The notes under the pieces are model-generated. The model made no database searches and was not told where the DNA came from. It saw only the letters and a list, made by a program, of their open reading frames with translations. Made by a program: the position numbers and the translations under genes. Shown here piece by piece: positions 8,919 through 18,405 of a stretch of DNA of 64,000 nt; within the stretch, counting starts at the first letter, position 1, and each line of letters begins with the position of its first letter. The stretch comes from Cyanobacteriota bacterium erpe_2018_sw_21hr_WHONDRS-SW48-000092_B_bin.40 (GTDB lineage Bacteria > Cyanobacteriota > Vampirovibrionia > Obscuribacterales > Obscuribacteraceae): positions 1 to 64,000 of the forward strand of contig JAUPUU010000180.1 in the NCBI GenBank assembly GCA_030917395.1. Direction: 5' to 3'.

Positions 8919-10259
8919 TCAATTCTTTGGCTTGGCATTAGCAGGGTTAGCAGCAGCGGCAGCAGCTGGATTGCCACCAGGCAGAACCATCGTGCCGCTC
9001 AAGCGCTGAGCAATAGCATCTGGAGGAGCAATGAATAAAGCTCTAATGGCCAGTTGGCCCTTCAAGCGACCAGGTTGCAGAATTCTTCCCACTTCAATAA
9101 TCAAGTCATCTTTGCTTGAGGTAACCAGGCGATAGCGGCTGGAACCAGCGGCATTAGACATTGGCACCAGGCGCATAGGCGGGCTAACTCGACCGAACAA
9201 ACCAAGATACTTGGGTATTGAAACGAGCTTGCTATCAACCAACCATGACTTTGCCAACTCTGGCTTAGCACCAGCAACAGCTTGAGCGAAGCTCAAAGCC
9301 ACCGAAAATGGAGCATCATCTGGCATATGACCTGAAAGTGTATATTTGCCAGCAACAAACTTGAGCACTACTTTATAGCCAGCAGAACTAGCAGCAGCGA
9401 CCGGCTTAGACACTGTGTCTTTAACAACCCCAGCCGGTTTTTCTTCCTCAACTTTCTCTTTGCGTACAACAGGAGGTTGAATCGTCAAGACAATATCGTT
9501 GCCAGAAAAGGTCGCTTTACCAGTGACATTCTGAGTAAAGAAAGCTGGCAGTGAGCTAAACAACTCTGTTGCCTCGGGCATTCCTTCAACCAGCTGAAAA
9601 CCCTTAAACCACAAAGTGCCGCTGTTACGGTCAGCACCAATAAGTACCAGCGACTTAGGTCCAGCGGCAGCGTGGACTACAGGATGCACAGGAGGATGCA
9701 CAGCAGCATGAACAGGCGGGTGCGGATGATGAGCGCCCTTACCAGCAACTGGCTTCAGCGCTGCGGCCGCGGGGGCAGTAGCCAAACCGACAATTCTCGC
9801 CTCACGAAATGCCACAGCCTGAGGTAATGGCACCGCAGTAGTGCGAGCAGGTGTCTGAAAAATTACAGCATGGCTTTCTACAATGCGGGGAAAACTCCAA
9901 ATGCGGAAACTGCCAATACCAGTCTCGCTTACTTTCACTTTGAATTCGGAAAGTGACGGATTAGCAGCAATTATTTGAGCTGGCTCAGCACTGACAAACT
10001 GAGGCAGAGCAAGCAAGTCTCGCAAGTAGGTGGCATAGCGGGCCCAACTGAGATCATCGGCAGCGGCGCGGTAATCACTGGCTAATTGAGCAAGATTAGC
10101 TGCCGCTAGAGAAACGGTAGGGGTTGTTGCTGCGGTTTTCTCTCCAGCTTCGGGCAAAGAATGTTCTAGACCGTGGGCACAAGGTGCAGCAAGCTGACAG
10201 ACCAGAGCTAGAGGTAGCGCAGACCCCGATAAAAATGAAAGCGACAGGTTTTTTCTCAT
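8919..10259 (-). CDS. Secreted or periplasmic protein of unknown function
   Basis: This is a 446-residue protein from ATG 10259; an earlier in-frame start at 10277 would add six residues. The N-terminus MRKNLSLSFLSGSALPLALV, followed by a small-residue segment, reads as a signal peptide. Around residues 180-205 there is a His/Pro-rich stretch (HHPHPPVHAAVHPPVHPVVH) that could bind metal or act as a flexible linker. The later part alternates beta-strand-like segments and is rich in Val, Ala and Lys. No known domain is recognised. The gene overlaps or abuts the DUF4388 gene downstream (4-base gap), and they probably share a transcript. The upstream 250 bases are shared with the divergent LysM gene. 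Confidence 0.7.
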   Translation of the reverse strand: MRKNLSLSFLSGSALPLALVCQLAAPCAHGLEHSLPEAGEKTAATTPTVSLAAANLAQLASDYRAAADDLSWARYATYLRDLLALPQFVSAEPAQIIAANPSLSEFKVKVSETGIGSFRIWSFPRIVESHAVIFQTPARTTAVPLPQAVAFREARIVGLATAPAAAALKPVAGKGAHHPHPPVHAAVHPPVHPVVHAAAGPKSLVLIGADRNSGTLWFKGFQLVEGMPEATELFSSLPAFFTQNVTGKATFSGNDIVLTIQPPVVRKEKVEEEKPAGVVKDTVSKPVAAASSAGYKVVLKFVAGKYTLSGHMPDDAPFSVALSFAQAVAGAKPELAKSWLVDSKLVSIPKYLGLFGRVSPPMRLVPMSNAAGSSRYRLVTSSKDDLIIEVGRILQPGRLKGQLAIRALFIAPPDAIAQRLSGTMVLPGGNPAAAAAANPANAKPKN

Positions 10260-10509
10260 ATTCACGAAGATAACCATTCTTACTAAATTACTGGGAATTT
10301 TAACCGCTTGACCTCAGAAAACGTAAGCCAGAAAACCTAAGCAATTTCAGTGATTGGGTTGATTACAAACGACGGGATGGCCGCCGAAGATAAAACTTTT
10401 GACTAATATGCGATTTCTCGCTCAAAACCGTGGGAATCCTCCCATGGTCCCCATGGACAAGCGTCGACCCCGGCTGTAGATTGAAAGAACGGCTTTCAAG
10501 GACTCACAA

Positions 10510-12699
10510 ATGTCATCCCTCGAATTCAGATCTTCAGAACCACTCGACCAGGCCGCTAGCCAGGTTAACTCAGGATCAGATTCGATTGCCCGCGAAGTGC
10601 AGAACCAATTTTCATCAGTAGCCTCGGTGGGCAAAGACGCTGCCATGGCAGCAATGCCCGGCACTGACGCCATGGCTGGCCTGGGTGCTATACCACCGGG
10701 TGGCGAGCAAGCAGTTTCTCCGCTAATCAATATGATTACAAAAATGCCTGGTCACATCGGTCTATTTAGCAGTTTCTTCGAAGCTCTCGGAGCCTTCTTC
10801 GGCCCACAGCTTGAAGCTTTAAGCCAAATTGGCACCCATCTAGGCATGACTCTTGGCCTAGATCACTCACTATTAGGCAATCTGGGTGGCAATCATTTGG
10901 CCTCGGCCCTTAACGCTTTCAAACCTGAGCATCTTGGCCTCAACCTCTCACTGCTTCCCGGCAATGCTCCCTTCTTTGGTCAAATCGGTGGAATCGGGGG
11001 TCATTTACCTGGTCATTTAAGTGGCAGCTTCAACTCCGATTTGCTCTCAAATAAATTAAACACTTCTCTTGGTCAAGGTGAACCTTTCTCACAGCAGGCC
11101 TTTGGCCGCAACGCCCTTAATGTCAGTGGCTCTGGCAATATGGCTAAGCTGCAATTTGAAGGTCAAGGACATCTATCGGGCCCAGGCCTGTCGGCCAATA
11201 CGCCCGGGGCTCAGATTGCTGGTAATAACAGGCTATTCAGCGATAGCATTGGCAGCGCTGGCCACAACCTCAACGCCCAGAGCATGGCTCAATCGCTACC
11301 GATGCAGACACCAAGCACTGCTTCACTTAATGTCGGCAGCTCCACTTTTGGTGAGCCGATTAACAATGATTTGCTCGCTATGGGCAACCAATCTGATTCA
11401 TTCCAGTCAACAGTAGGCAGTGCCAAACCAAGCCTAGACACAGTCAAAGGCGGCGCTGAAAACCTTGGTGGGCTGAAAGCCAAATCACTGAGCTTAGATG
11501 GAAGTAATGGTAACCTCAAGGCCGACGCCCTAGGTGACAAAGTCGTAGCCAAACATGATGCAGTGAGTGCAAAGGCAGATCATGCTGTAAAACATGATGC
11601 TGTCAATCACAAAGTTGAGCACGCCAAGCCTGAAGCCAAAGCCGAAGCCCGCACTCACAAAACCTTCGACCGCACTTCTCATTCTGTTAAAACCAGCAAC
11701 CACCACGCTAATCAGACAGCTAAGGCGCCGGTTAACAACAAACCTCAAGTTGAAGCTCAACAGCAACAATTAAACCCACAACAACAGTTCGAGCAGCAGC
11801 AGCTAGAACAGCAGCAACAAATGCAACAACAGCAAGAAGTTGCTCAAAACAACCAACCTTTAGAACAGGGCCAACAAGCTCAAGCTGCAAATAACCTTGA
11901 GCCGCGCAGCTATACAATTCGCTCTGGAGACAATCTTTGGAATATTGCCAAGGATAACCTCGGCGATGCCACAAAGTGGAACGACATCTATAAGATGAAT
12001 GCCGATGTCCTGGGCGCTAATCCAGAGTTAATTAGACCAGGCACCACTATTCAATTACCTGGCAGCCAAGCCGATATTGCTTCGGCCGCAACTCCTGGCG
12101 CAGCCGGTCAGTACACAGTGCAATCGGGCGATACCCTCTGGGATATTGCTCATGATCAACTGGGTGATGCCACAAAATGGGGCGATATCTATAAGGCCAA
12201 TAGCGAATTGATTGGTTCAAATCCTGGCATGATTCACCCTGGCCAACAACTTTCATTAGGTACGGTTGACCCTTCAAATCAATTAGCCAGCTCCGCTGGT
12301 GCTGGACAGACTCTCGCTTCAGCTGCTCCTGGCCAAATGGCTAATCCAATGCCACAGGCTAATGTCAATGTCGATGTGCAGACCACAGCACAAGCTCCAA
12401 TTGAGAGCTATAGTTCTGAAACCGGCATGACACAAGACATGCAATCACAAGCAGTTCAACCACAACAAATGCAACAGACCAGCTCAACCATGAGCAACTA
12501 TGAAGCAATGCCTGTGCAAAGAATCAACCAATTGCCAGATCCAGCTAGCCTTGGTGAAAAAGTTCTACCAGCAAAGGCCCAGCCTGATGTGTTAATTCAA
12601 CCAGCCCATGCTGCGGCACCAGGTCAGTTTGAAGCTAAACCGGCGGTGAATAGCACTCTGGCCAACGACATGCTTAGCTTCTTGAAAAAACGTCGCTAG
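10510..12699 (+). CDS. LysM-domain protein with Gln-rich linker
   Basis: This 729-residue protein has two LysM domains, near residues 470-520 (YTIRSGDNLWNIAKDNLGDA) and 535-585 (YTVQSGDTLWDIAHDQLGDA). The LysM fold binds N-acetylglucosamine-containing glycans such as peptidoglycan. The first 330 residues are rich in Gly, Leu, Asn and Ser. They are followed by a His/Lys/Ala-rich stretch and then a Gln-rich stretch at about 418-460 encoded by CAA/CAG runs. No N-terminal signal peptide is visible, which is odd for a LysM protein; export may use another route, or the protein may act inside the cell. AAGGA precedes the ATG by 8 bases. The 3' end overlaps the convergent glycerate kinase gene by 26 bases. 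Confidence 0.85.
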   Translation: MSSLEFRSSEPLDQAASQVNSGSDSIAREVQNQFSSVASVGKDAAMAAMPGTDAMAGLGAIPPGGEQAVSPLINMITKMPGHIGLFSSFFEALGAFFGPQLEALSQIGTHLGMTLGLDHSLLGNLGGNHLASALNAFKPEHLGLNLSLLPGNAPFFGQIGGIGGHLPGHLSGSFNSDLLSNKLNTSLGQGEPFSQQAFGRNALNVSGSGNMAKLQFEGQGHLSGPGLSANTPGAQIAGNNRLFSDSIGSAGHNLNAQSMAQSLPMQTPSTASLNVGSSTFGEPINNDLLAMGNQSDSFQSTVGSAKPSLDTVKGGAENLGGLKAKSLSLDGSNGNLKADALGDKVVAKHDAVSAKADHAVKHDAVNHKVEHAKPEAKAEARTHKTFDRTSHSVKTSNHHANQTAKAPVNNKPQVEAQQQQLNPQQQFEQQQLEQQQQMQQQQEVAQNNQPLEQGQQAQAANNLEPRSYTIRSGDNLWNIAKDNLGDATKWNDIYKMNADVLGANPELIRPGTTIQLPGSQADIASAATPGAAGQYTVQSGDTLWDIAHDQLGDATKWGDIYKANSELIGSNPGMIHPGQQLSLGTVDPSNQLASSAGAGQTLASAAPGQMANPMPQANVNVDVQTTAQAPIESYSSETGMTQDMQSQAVQPQQMQQTSSTMSNYEAMPVQRINQLPDPASLGEKVLPAKAQPDVLIQPAHAAAPGQFEAKPAVNSTLANDMLSFLKKRR

Positions 12700-13834
12700 T
12701 TTCAATAAAACGTTGAGCCTCTTGCCTGACGCTATCTAAAGTAGCGGTATTGCCGTCAGCCGAAGTAGGGATGACGGCAGCGAATAGCTCTTCTTGCTCG
12801 CCACTTAGCTGTGAGCAGGCCGGCAGCGCTACGACTTGCTTACCCGCCGAGCTAGCTAATTTCAAGATTTCTCCACTGGCCTTGCCGGCCAGTGACTGAC
12901 TATCAAGACAGCCTTCTGCCACCACCACAAGATCGCACCAGTTGAGCTTTTCAGTTAAATTGGTGGCCTGGGCAAACCAGTGAAAGCCTGAAGTAAACTG
13001 GGCCCCAAGACCCAATGCCAAGCCAAAACCGGCACCACCAGCAGCCCCGGCTCCTGAACACGAGCGGCAACCTTGGTCACTGCCACTGGCAGTCTCTAAG
13101 ATTGTGGCAAAATGTTCAAGGCTTTTTTCTAGATAGGCGACTTCCTCGCGGCTGGCGCCTTTCTGTGGGGCAAAAATAGCAGCTGCCCCGGCAGCTCCTA
13201 GCAGTACATTAGTAACGTCAGTGGCAATCAAGAACTTTACTCCGGACACAGTGCGCCTCAGGTCAGTAAGATCTATACGCGCCACAGCCAACAAGGCACC
13301 GCCACCGCATTCAGTATCGCTGGTCAAGACAGGATTTCCCTTAGCATCATAAAACTTGGCCCCGAGAGCAGCCAAAACTCCACTGCCACCGTCAGTAGAG
13401 GCGCTGCCGCCAAGCATAATAGCCACTTCACTGGCGCCATCGGCAATTGCCCTTGCTAGCATCTGGCCGGTGCCGAATGTATGAGCGCGCAACGGTGCTA
13501 GCTCACTTTTATTCAAGTAAGCAATGCCACTACCCTGTGCTAGTTCGACCACGGCCAATGTGCCCATGTGCAGATAGGCGGCCCGGACAGGCTGAGAAAT
13601 AGGACCACTAACAGTGTCATAGACAAAGTCGCCGCCCCGGGCTAGATGCAGACAGGCGATAGTATCATCACCGCCATCGGCCACCGGCGCCAGCTGTATT
13701 TCTACTTTTGGCTCGGTTTCTGCTTTTAGGGACTGCTGCTCAAGCCCATCATTTAGGCCCTGAGCTATGGCTCTGGCCAAATCCGATGCCTGTAAGGTTC
13801 CTTTGTAAGCACAAGGTGCAACTAAAATTTTCAC
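12674..13834 (-). CDS. Glycerate kinase (GlxK/GarK family)
   Basis: This 386-residue enzyme is predicted to phosphorylate D-glycerate with ATP to 2-phosphoglycerate, feeding lower glycolysis. The N-terminus MKILVAPCAYKGTLQASDLA matches the family start (KIxxAPDSFKGxLxA), with Ala-Tyr in place of the usual Ser-Phe. PVADGGDDTIACL near residue 55 and MLGGSASTDGGSGVLAALGA near residue 145 are the conserved substrate- and nucleotide-loop motifs. GAGAAGGAGFGLA near residue 265 is also typical. The start is GTG at 13834, preceded by AAGGG. The last 26 bases run into the convergent LysM gene. The family identity is clear; the choice between 2- and 3-phosphorylation is taken from the family. Confidence 0.9.
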   Translation of the reverse strand: MKILVAPCAYKGTLQASDLARAIAQGLNDGLEQQSLKAETEPKVEIQLAPVADGGDDTIACLHLARGGDFVYDTVSGPISQPVRAAYLHMGTLAVVELAQGSGIAYLNKSELAPLRAHTFGTGQMLARAIADGASEVAIMLGGSASTDGGSGVLAALGAKFYDAKGNPVLTSDTECGGGALLAVARIDLTDLRRTVSGVKFLIATDVTNVLLGAAGAAAIFAPQKGASREEVAYLEKSLEHFATILETASGSDQGCRSCSGAGAAGGAGFGLALGLGAQFTSGFHWFAQATNLTEKLNWCDLVVVAEGCLDSQSLAGKASGEILKLASSAGKQVVALPACSQLSGEQEELFAAVIPTSADGNTATLDSVRQEAQRFIETSDVFSRS

Positions 13835-13924
13835 AGCAAACCCTTAATTTCACTTTCGTTAGTTTATCCGACAGTGAGCAGTGGAAAAGTATCTATAGAG
13901 CAATTTCAAATTAAAGGGGAATGT

Positions 13925-14389
13925 ATGCCAAGGCAAGAAGAAGTCAAAACCCTTTTGACCAAAATGAATTCAGCAATCAGTCCAGATTCTCTGCAGCGCC
14001 GGCTCGACCTCGCCCCATATAAGAGCAGTCAAGCCTGGCCAGGCAAAACATTTTTACTGGTAGGTAATTCTTACAACGCTGAAAAGCGCGTAAGGGGCAG
14101 CGCCAAAAAGAGAGCCGCTGCTATTGCCGCCATGCTCGAAGAGTCTCACGGAGTATATGGCAAACGCCATTGCCTCACTCTGCGCGATGCCCTCGCCAAT
14201 GAGCGTTTCGTCGCTACTCTTAGTCGTTTTGAAGCTGATTGGCTCAAGCGCGAACCAGACAGTACATTAATTGGCCCAGCTTACGATGAGCAAGGTAATT
14301 TGCTCAGTGAAAGCTTTGCTGTTTGGCGCCGGCTGCAACCAGTCAAAGCACCGCTGACGGTATCAGGTGCTAGGAGCTCAGCCAAATAA
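13925..14389 (+). CDS. Conserved-looking protein of unknown function
   Basis: This is a 154-residue protein from ATG 13925, which has AAGGGGA 4 bases upstream. An in-frame start at 13874 lacks a ribosome-binding site. It is basic, with SAKKRAAAIAAMLEE near residue 60 and FEADWLKREPDSTLIGP near residue 110. It has no signal peptide, membrane segment or Cys cluster. I do not recognise the family. It is divergent from glycerate kinase, and its 3' end overlaps the convergent rpiB by 12 bases. Codon use looks like that of its neighbours. Confidence 0.6.
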   Translation: MPRQEEVKTLLTKMNSAISPDSLQRRLDLAPYKSSQAWPGKTFLLVGNSYNAEKRVRGSAKKRAAAIAAMLEESHGVYGKRHCLTLRDALANERFVATLSRFEADWLKREPDSTLIGPAYDEQGNLLSESFAVWRRLQPVKAPLTVSGARSSAK

Positions 14390-14854
14390 CGTTTCGCCCT
14401 GACGAGACTGCTCAATTTTATCAATGCGCCGTTGATGCCGACCACCTTCAAATTGGGTGGTAAGCCAGGCTGTAATTATTTCTTTGGCTAGGGCTGATGA
14501 AGTAGTACGTGCTCCCAAGCACAGGACATTGGCATCATTATGTTGCCTAGATAATACAGCGGCCTCAACCTCGTTCACTAGAGCGGCTCTTACTTTGCGT
14601 ACTTTGTTGGCAACAATTGATACGCCCACTCCCGAACCACAAACCAAAATGCCTCTGGCACACAAACCTTTTGAAACTGCCTCTGCAACCTTCCTGGCAT
14701 AATCAGGATAGTCGCAAGAATCAAGAGAAAAGGTGCCAAAATCTTCGACGCTCAGACCCTGCTCGATTAGTAGGTCTTTTATCACTTGCTTCAATTCAAA
14801 GCCAGCATGATCACTACCGAGAGCTATTGCTCCTGAATTTGCTTGATTAGTCAC
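14378..14854 (-). CDS. rpiB: Ribose-5-phosphate isomerase B
   Basis: This 158-residue enzyme interconverts ribose 5-phosphate and ribulose 5-phosphate in the pentose phosphate pathway. The family motifs are in order: GSDHAGFELK near residue 13, a DYPDYA segment near 46, GILVCGSGVGVSIVANK near 68 with the catalytic Cys, then NDANVLCLGAR near 100. The length is normal for RpiB. The start is GTG at 14854 with AGGA 6 bases upstream. Ribulose-phosphate 3-epimerase, the partner step, is encoded at 63021-63713 in the same window but not in the same operon. Confidence 0.95.
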   Translation of the reverse strand: MTNQANSGAIALGSDHAGFELKQVIKDLLIEQGLSVEDFGTFSLDSCDYPDYARKVAEAVSKGLCARGILVCGSGVGVSIVANKVRKVRAALVNEVEAAVLSRQHNDANVLCLGARTTSSALAKEIITAWLTTQFEGGRHQRRIDKIEQSRQGETLFG

Positions 14855-14913
14855 GGTCTTCCTAAGATTTAGTATTTAAGTTTTAGTATTGCCCCTAAAT
14901 TTTACTAGCTATT

Positions 14914-15720
14914 TCACGAGTAAACAGGGAGGCGCTTATAACTTATTTGACTGACATCTTTCGGTGCTTCAAAAGTTTGAGCCGTCTCAATAATCTCTTT
15001 AATACGATCGACCCTGAAGAGCAAAATCTCACTAAGTTCATGGCAGAAGGCAACCATGCGCCAATTACCCTGCTCTTTGATTATCACCAAAGGATTGAGT
15101 GTGATGGTATCCACCGATTCACGAGCGAAACTGTAGTACTGGGCCCGGACGCTAAGATGGTTAATCATGGCATTTTCAAGTACCGGCAAAGTCTCGTCTG
15201 TGGCATACATAGGAAAATCAATTTGAGCATATTGAGCGGAGTCGAAACATGACTCCTCAAAGAGATTCAATTGCCCAGCTGGTCGCTCAAAGGCGAAATC
15301 TTCACCTTCTCTATTAGCATCTTCAGCGATGGACCGACGCAACGATTGAATCTCTTCTTCTGAGTAAGTATCGAGGAAAGAATCGCCTTCAACTAGATTG
15401 AAACCCAAGGCATCCGAAACGTAAGAATAGTCATCCTCAAGCTCGTCAGCACCCATAACTGAATCAACAATGGCCTCGGCCAACTCCCCGGAGACCTTAG
15501 ACACCTCTGGCGACACCGACCCAGCCAATTTTTCGATAATTTCTTTTATTAATTCATCTCGCTCTTGGGCATGGATAGTGACGCCAGCCACAAGTTTGTC
15601 GAGCAATTTAGCGCTCGTGAGCAGAAGCATCCCCTCTTCTTTGGTGAATTCTAGAGTGAACTTCTCGGAAAGCTCGTCCCTGCCGCTATCGCGGTTATTG
15701 TTCTCTGCCCTGTCGTGCAT
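14914..15720 (-). CDS. WYL-domain protein without an N-terminal DNA-binding domain
   Basis: This is a 268-residue protein. Residues about 190-258 match a WYL domain, a ligand- or nucleic-acid-sensing module: LSVRAQYYSFARESVDTITL, then NPLVIIKEQGNWRMVAFC, then LFRVDRIKEI. In most WYL regulators a winged helix precedes this domain. Here the N-terminal 130 residues are acidic and helical with no visible HTH, so it may sense a ligand without binding DNA directly, or it may bind a partner. The start ATG at 15720 has AAAGGCG 6 bases upstream. It lies downstream of argS on the same strand after a 123-base gap, which could hold its own promoter. Confidence 0.75.
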   Translation of the reverse strand: MHDRAENNNRDSGRDELSEKFTLEFTKEEGMLLLTSAKLLDKLVAGVTIHAQERDELIKEIIEKLAGSVSPEVSKVSGELAEAIVDSVMGADELEDDYSYVSDALGFNLVEGDSFLDTYSEEEIQSLRRSIAEDANREGEDFAFERPAGQLNLFEESCFDSAQYAQIDFPMYATDETLPVLENAMINHLSVRAQYYSFARESVDTITLNPLVIIKEQGNWRMVAFCHELSEILLFRVDRIKEIIETAQTFEAPKDVSQISYKRLPVYS

Positions 15721-15843
15721 GTAATCGCCTTTTGCATGAAACTAATAGATGCGAGAGCCATAGCTCTAGCCTAGCACCGGATGCCAAGACCGTGAAGTCC
15801 TGATGAAAATTTTCGGTCCCTAATTTGCTTACGACCTATAAAC

Positions 15844-17619
15844 CTACATCCGCTCTGGAGCTGACACGCCTATTATGCCCAGTGCGTTAGCTAATACCTG
15901 CTTAGTTGCAAAAATTAGTCCTAGTCTTGCTTTCGAGACTGATAAATCATCAGTGATCACTCGCGATACTTCATAGAATTTCTGCAAGTCATTGGCTAAA
16001 TCGTAGGCAAAGCGAGCAATACGCCCAGGATTACGGGCTTGCACAGCTTCTTCGACTTCAGAAGGGAAAGTTTCCAGCCTGGCAATCAAGGCTTTCTGAT
16101 GACCAGCAATCACAGCATCAGAGTCAAATAAAGCAGTAAATACTTTTCCTTGCTTATCGCCTTTGTATTCTTGCAAAAATTCTTGCCACTGGTGAGCCGA
16201 GATCGGCGGTTGTTCAGTTTCACCGCTCTCACTATTAGTAGAGGGCTCTAAAGCCTTACGCAAAATAGCGCAGCAGCGCGCATGTGCATATTGAATATAA
16301 AAGGCTGGATTCTCCCGCCCGGTTTTCTTAGCCAGGTCGAGGTCAAAGTTTATGGTGTTTTGCGGACTAGATTCAGCCAAATAGTAGCGAGTGGCATCGG
16401 CACCGACTTCATCTATCACTTCACTCAACATAATGACAGTGCCAGCGCGCTTAGACATTTTCACAATCTGGCCATCGCGACTAAGATTAACCATCTGCGT
16501 CAAAATCACTTCTAGCTTGCTTGGGTCTTGACCAAGAGCTCGCACCGCACCTTTCAGCCCGGGTACCTGACCGTGGTGATCAGCCCCCCAAATATTGATC
16601 ATGAGATCGTAGTTGCGACCATACTTGGTCAAGTGATAAGCAGCATCGTTAGCTAAGTAAGTAGTGGCACCAGTTGATTTACGCAAGACGCGATCACGCT
16701 CGTCACCAAGCTCTTGAGCCTTGAGCCAGTAAGCACCATCTTTTTCGTAGGTAAAACCATGCTTGTCGAACTCTTTGAGCACATCGACAACATTGCCACC
16801 ACTATGCAAACTGCGCTCGGAGTACCAGACGTCAAACTCGATACCCAAGCTTTTCAACAGTGTTCTCTGATTCTCAATGATGAGATCTTTGACCAGGTCG
16901 CCAACTATGCTGCAACCCTCTTCATCACCAACTGTTAAATATTGATCTCCAACAGTATCAACGGCGCTCTGAACAAAGTCGCGCAAGAATTCTTCGGGAT
17001 AGCCTTCTGTTGGATAATCAACCGCCTGACCCAGTAAGCGCTGATAGAGTGCCCAAGCACATCTACCCAACTGCAAAATCTGTTCGCCATAATCATTGAT
17101 ATAAAATTCTTGGTCAACTGAATAGCCACCAAACTTCATCAAATTGGCTAAGCAACTACCAAAAACGGCATTGCGCCCGTGACCGATATGCAATTCGCCG
17201 GTGGGATTGGCCGAAACATACTCAACCAATACTTTTTTATCTCTGTCAGGAGCACGTCCGTAATCGGATCCGAGGTTATGCACTGCACTGATAGTCTCAG
17301 TCAACCAAGCAGTGCCAAGAGTGAAATTTATAAAGCCTGGTGCAGCCACTTCTACCTTTTCAAGATAGGCAGCGCAGGCCTCGTTTTTGCCAATGTACTG
17401 TGCCAAGGTTTCGGCGATACGCAAGGGTGACGTCTTAACCGGCGCAGCCAGCTTGAGAGCCATACCACAGGCAAAATCTCCATGCTCAGCAGACTTTGGC
17501 TTTTCAATAACAACAGCCACAGAGCAATCGGCAGATGACTTGAGAGGGCCCATGGCGCCATCGAGACAAGCGGCAGAAAACGCCTGCTGCACAATCTCAG
17601 CCAATTTCTCCTTGATCAT
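15844..17619 (-). CDS. argS: Arginyl-tRNA synthetase
   Basis: This 591-residue class I aminoacyl-tRNA synthetase charges tRNA-Arg in the cytoplasm. An N-terminal ArgS additional domain leads to the HIGH motif in NPTGELHIGHGRNAVFGS, near residue 135. The KMSKS-equivalent is VKMSKRAGTV near residue 395. A C-terminal DALR anticodon-binding domain follows, with ARFAYDLANDLQKFYEVSRV. The start at 17619 (MIKEK) has AGGTGG just upstream and is preferred over the in-frame ATG at 17631. The length is normal for the family. Confidence 0.96.
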   Translation of the reverse strand: MIKEKLAEIVQQAFSAACLDGAMGPLKSSADCSVAVVIEKPKSAEHGDFACGMALKLAAPVKTSPLRIAETLAQYIGKNEACAAYLEKVEVAAPGFINFTLGTAWLTETISAVHNLGSDYGRAPDRDKKVLVEYVSANPTGELHIGHGRNAVFGSCLANLMKFGGYSVDQEFYINDYGEQILQLGRCAWALYQRLLGQAVDYPTEGYPEEFLRDFVQSAVDTVGDQYLTVGDEEGCSIVGDLVKDLIIENQRTLLKSLGIEFDVWYSERSLHSGGNVVDVLKEFDKHGFTYEKDGAYWLKAQELGDERDRVLRKSTGATTYLANDAAYHLTKYGRNYDLMINIWGADHHGQVPGLKGAVRALGQDPSKLEVILTQMVNLSRDGQIVKMSKRAGTVIMLSEVIDEVGADATRYYLAESSPQNTINFDLDLAKKTGRENPAFYIQYAHARCCAILRKALEPSTNSESGETEQPPISAHQWQEFLQEYKGDKQGKVFTALFDSDAVIAGHQKALIARLETFPSEVEEAVQARNPGRIARFAYDLANDLQKFYEVSRVITDDLSVSKARLGLIFATKQVLANALGIIGVSAPERM

Positions 17620-17711
17620 CTGCCACCTCAAATGTAATTAGGGCTCATAATATTACATTCATGGGCGTCGTCCAGCTTCCGTGTAGGAGCTTGAAGCACT
17701 ATTATTTCAAT

Positions 17712-18308
17712 ATGAAAATGCCTAAACTCTCAATCAGCCCCAAGTGCTTGCTACTGCTCAGCCTCATTAGCCTAGAACTAAGCTATTGTGGCTTTTATGG
17801 CCAGGCCCTCGCCCAACCGAAAGACAAAGCCAAGCCTGTAGACAAAGCGCCAACTAAGCCTGTAGCGCAAATTGACCCCTCTGTCATTGACCCTGTAGGT
17901 CAACTGCAAAAGATTTCAGCCCAGGTCAAGGCCAGTAGCAGCGAGCTAGAAAGTGTTGCCAGTGAATTAGACAAACTCAATGGCGAACTCGACAAATTAG
18001 AAGGCAAGACAGCAAATGACATCGACCGTAAGCAGTTTGCTGCCCTTGAGAAGCGTTTTGACCTTGCCCTTGCTCGCAGTGCCTCGGTAGAAAAAAAAGT
18101 CGGCCTGAACCTCGGCAAGAGCCTAATAGATATCGATAGCGTACGCATTGCATTGAAGAAAGTAGAACAAGATCGCCAACAGGATCGCCTCAAGGGTAAG
18201 AAATTGACACCAATTCTTAGCGACAAAGACCTTAAGGAATGCTTGAAAGACTTAGCAGACCTCGACAAGACTGTGCGTGAATTGCAAGCCAATCTCAAGG
18301 ACAAGTAG
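17712..18308 (+). CDS. Secreted helical protein of unknown function
   Basis: This is a 198-residue protein from ATG 17712; a nearby ATG at 17718 is also possible. The N-terminus (MKMPKLSISPKCLLLLSLIS) is a signal peptide, with likely cleavage after an ALA motif near residue 37. A Lys/Pro-rich stretch follows (PKDKAKPVDKAPTKPVAQ). The remainder is strongly helical, with heptad-like SELESVASELDKLNGELDKL and later LKECLKDLADLDKTV, and is probably a coiled coil. No enzymatic motif is seen. It is probably envelope-associated. A strong hairpin terminator follows the stop. It is divergent from argS, with a 92-base shared promoter region. Confidence 0.7.
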   Translation: MKMPKLSISPKCLLLLSLISLELSYCGFYGQALAQPKDKAKPVDKAPTKPVAQIDPSVIDPVGQLQKISAQVKASSSELESVASELDKLNGELDKLEGKTANDIDRKQFAALEKRFDLALARSASVEKKVGLNLGKSLIDIDSVRIALKKVEQDRQQDRLKGKKLTPILSDKDLKECLKDLADLDKTVRELQANLKDK

Positions 18309-18336
18309 TACTGACGTATTTTGGTGTTTAAAGTAA

Positions 18337-18370
18337 GACCGCCGGCTCAATGGCCGGCGGTCACACTTTT
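18337..18370. terminator. Rho-independent terminator, possibly bidirectional
   Basis: A perfect 10-base-pair GC-rich stem (GACCGCCGGC at 18337-18346 with GCCGGCGGTC at 18353-18362) has a 6-base loop and is followed by ACACTTTT. It lies between convergent genes ending at 18308 (plus) and 18406 (minus) and may serve both. Confidence 0.8.
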
Positions 18371-18405
18371 ATGAAGAGTAGCTAAGCAATCGCAGTAGCG
18401 ACTAG

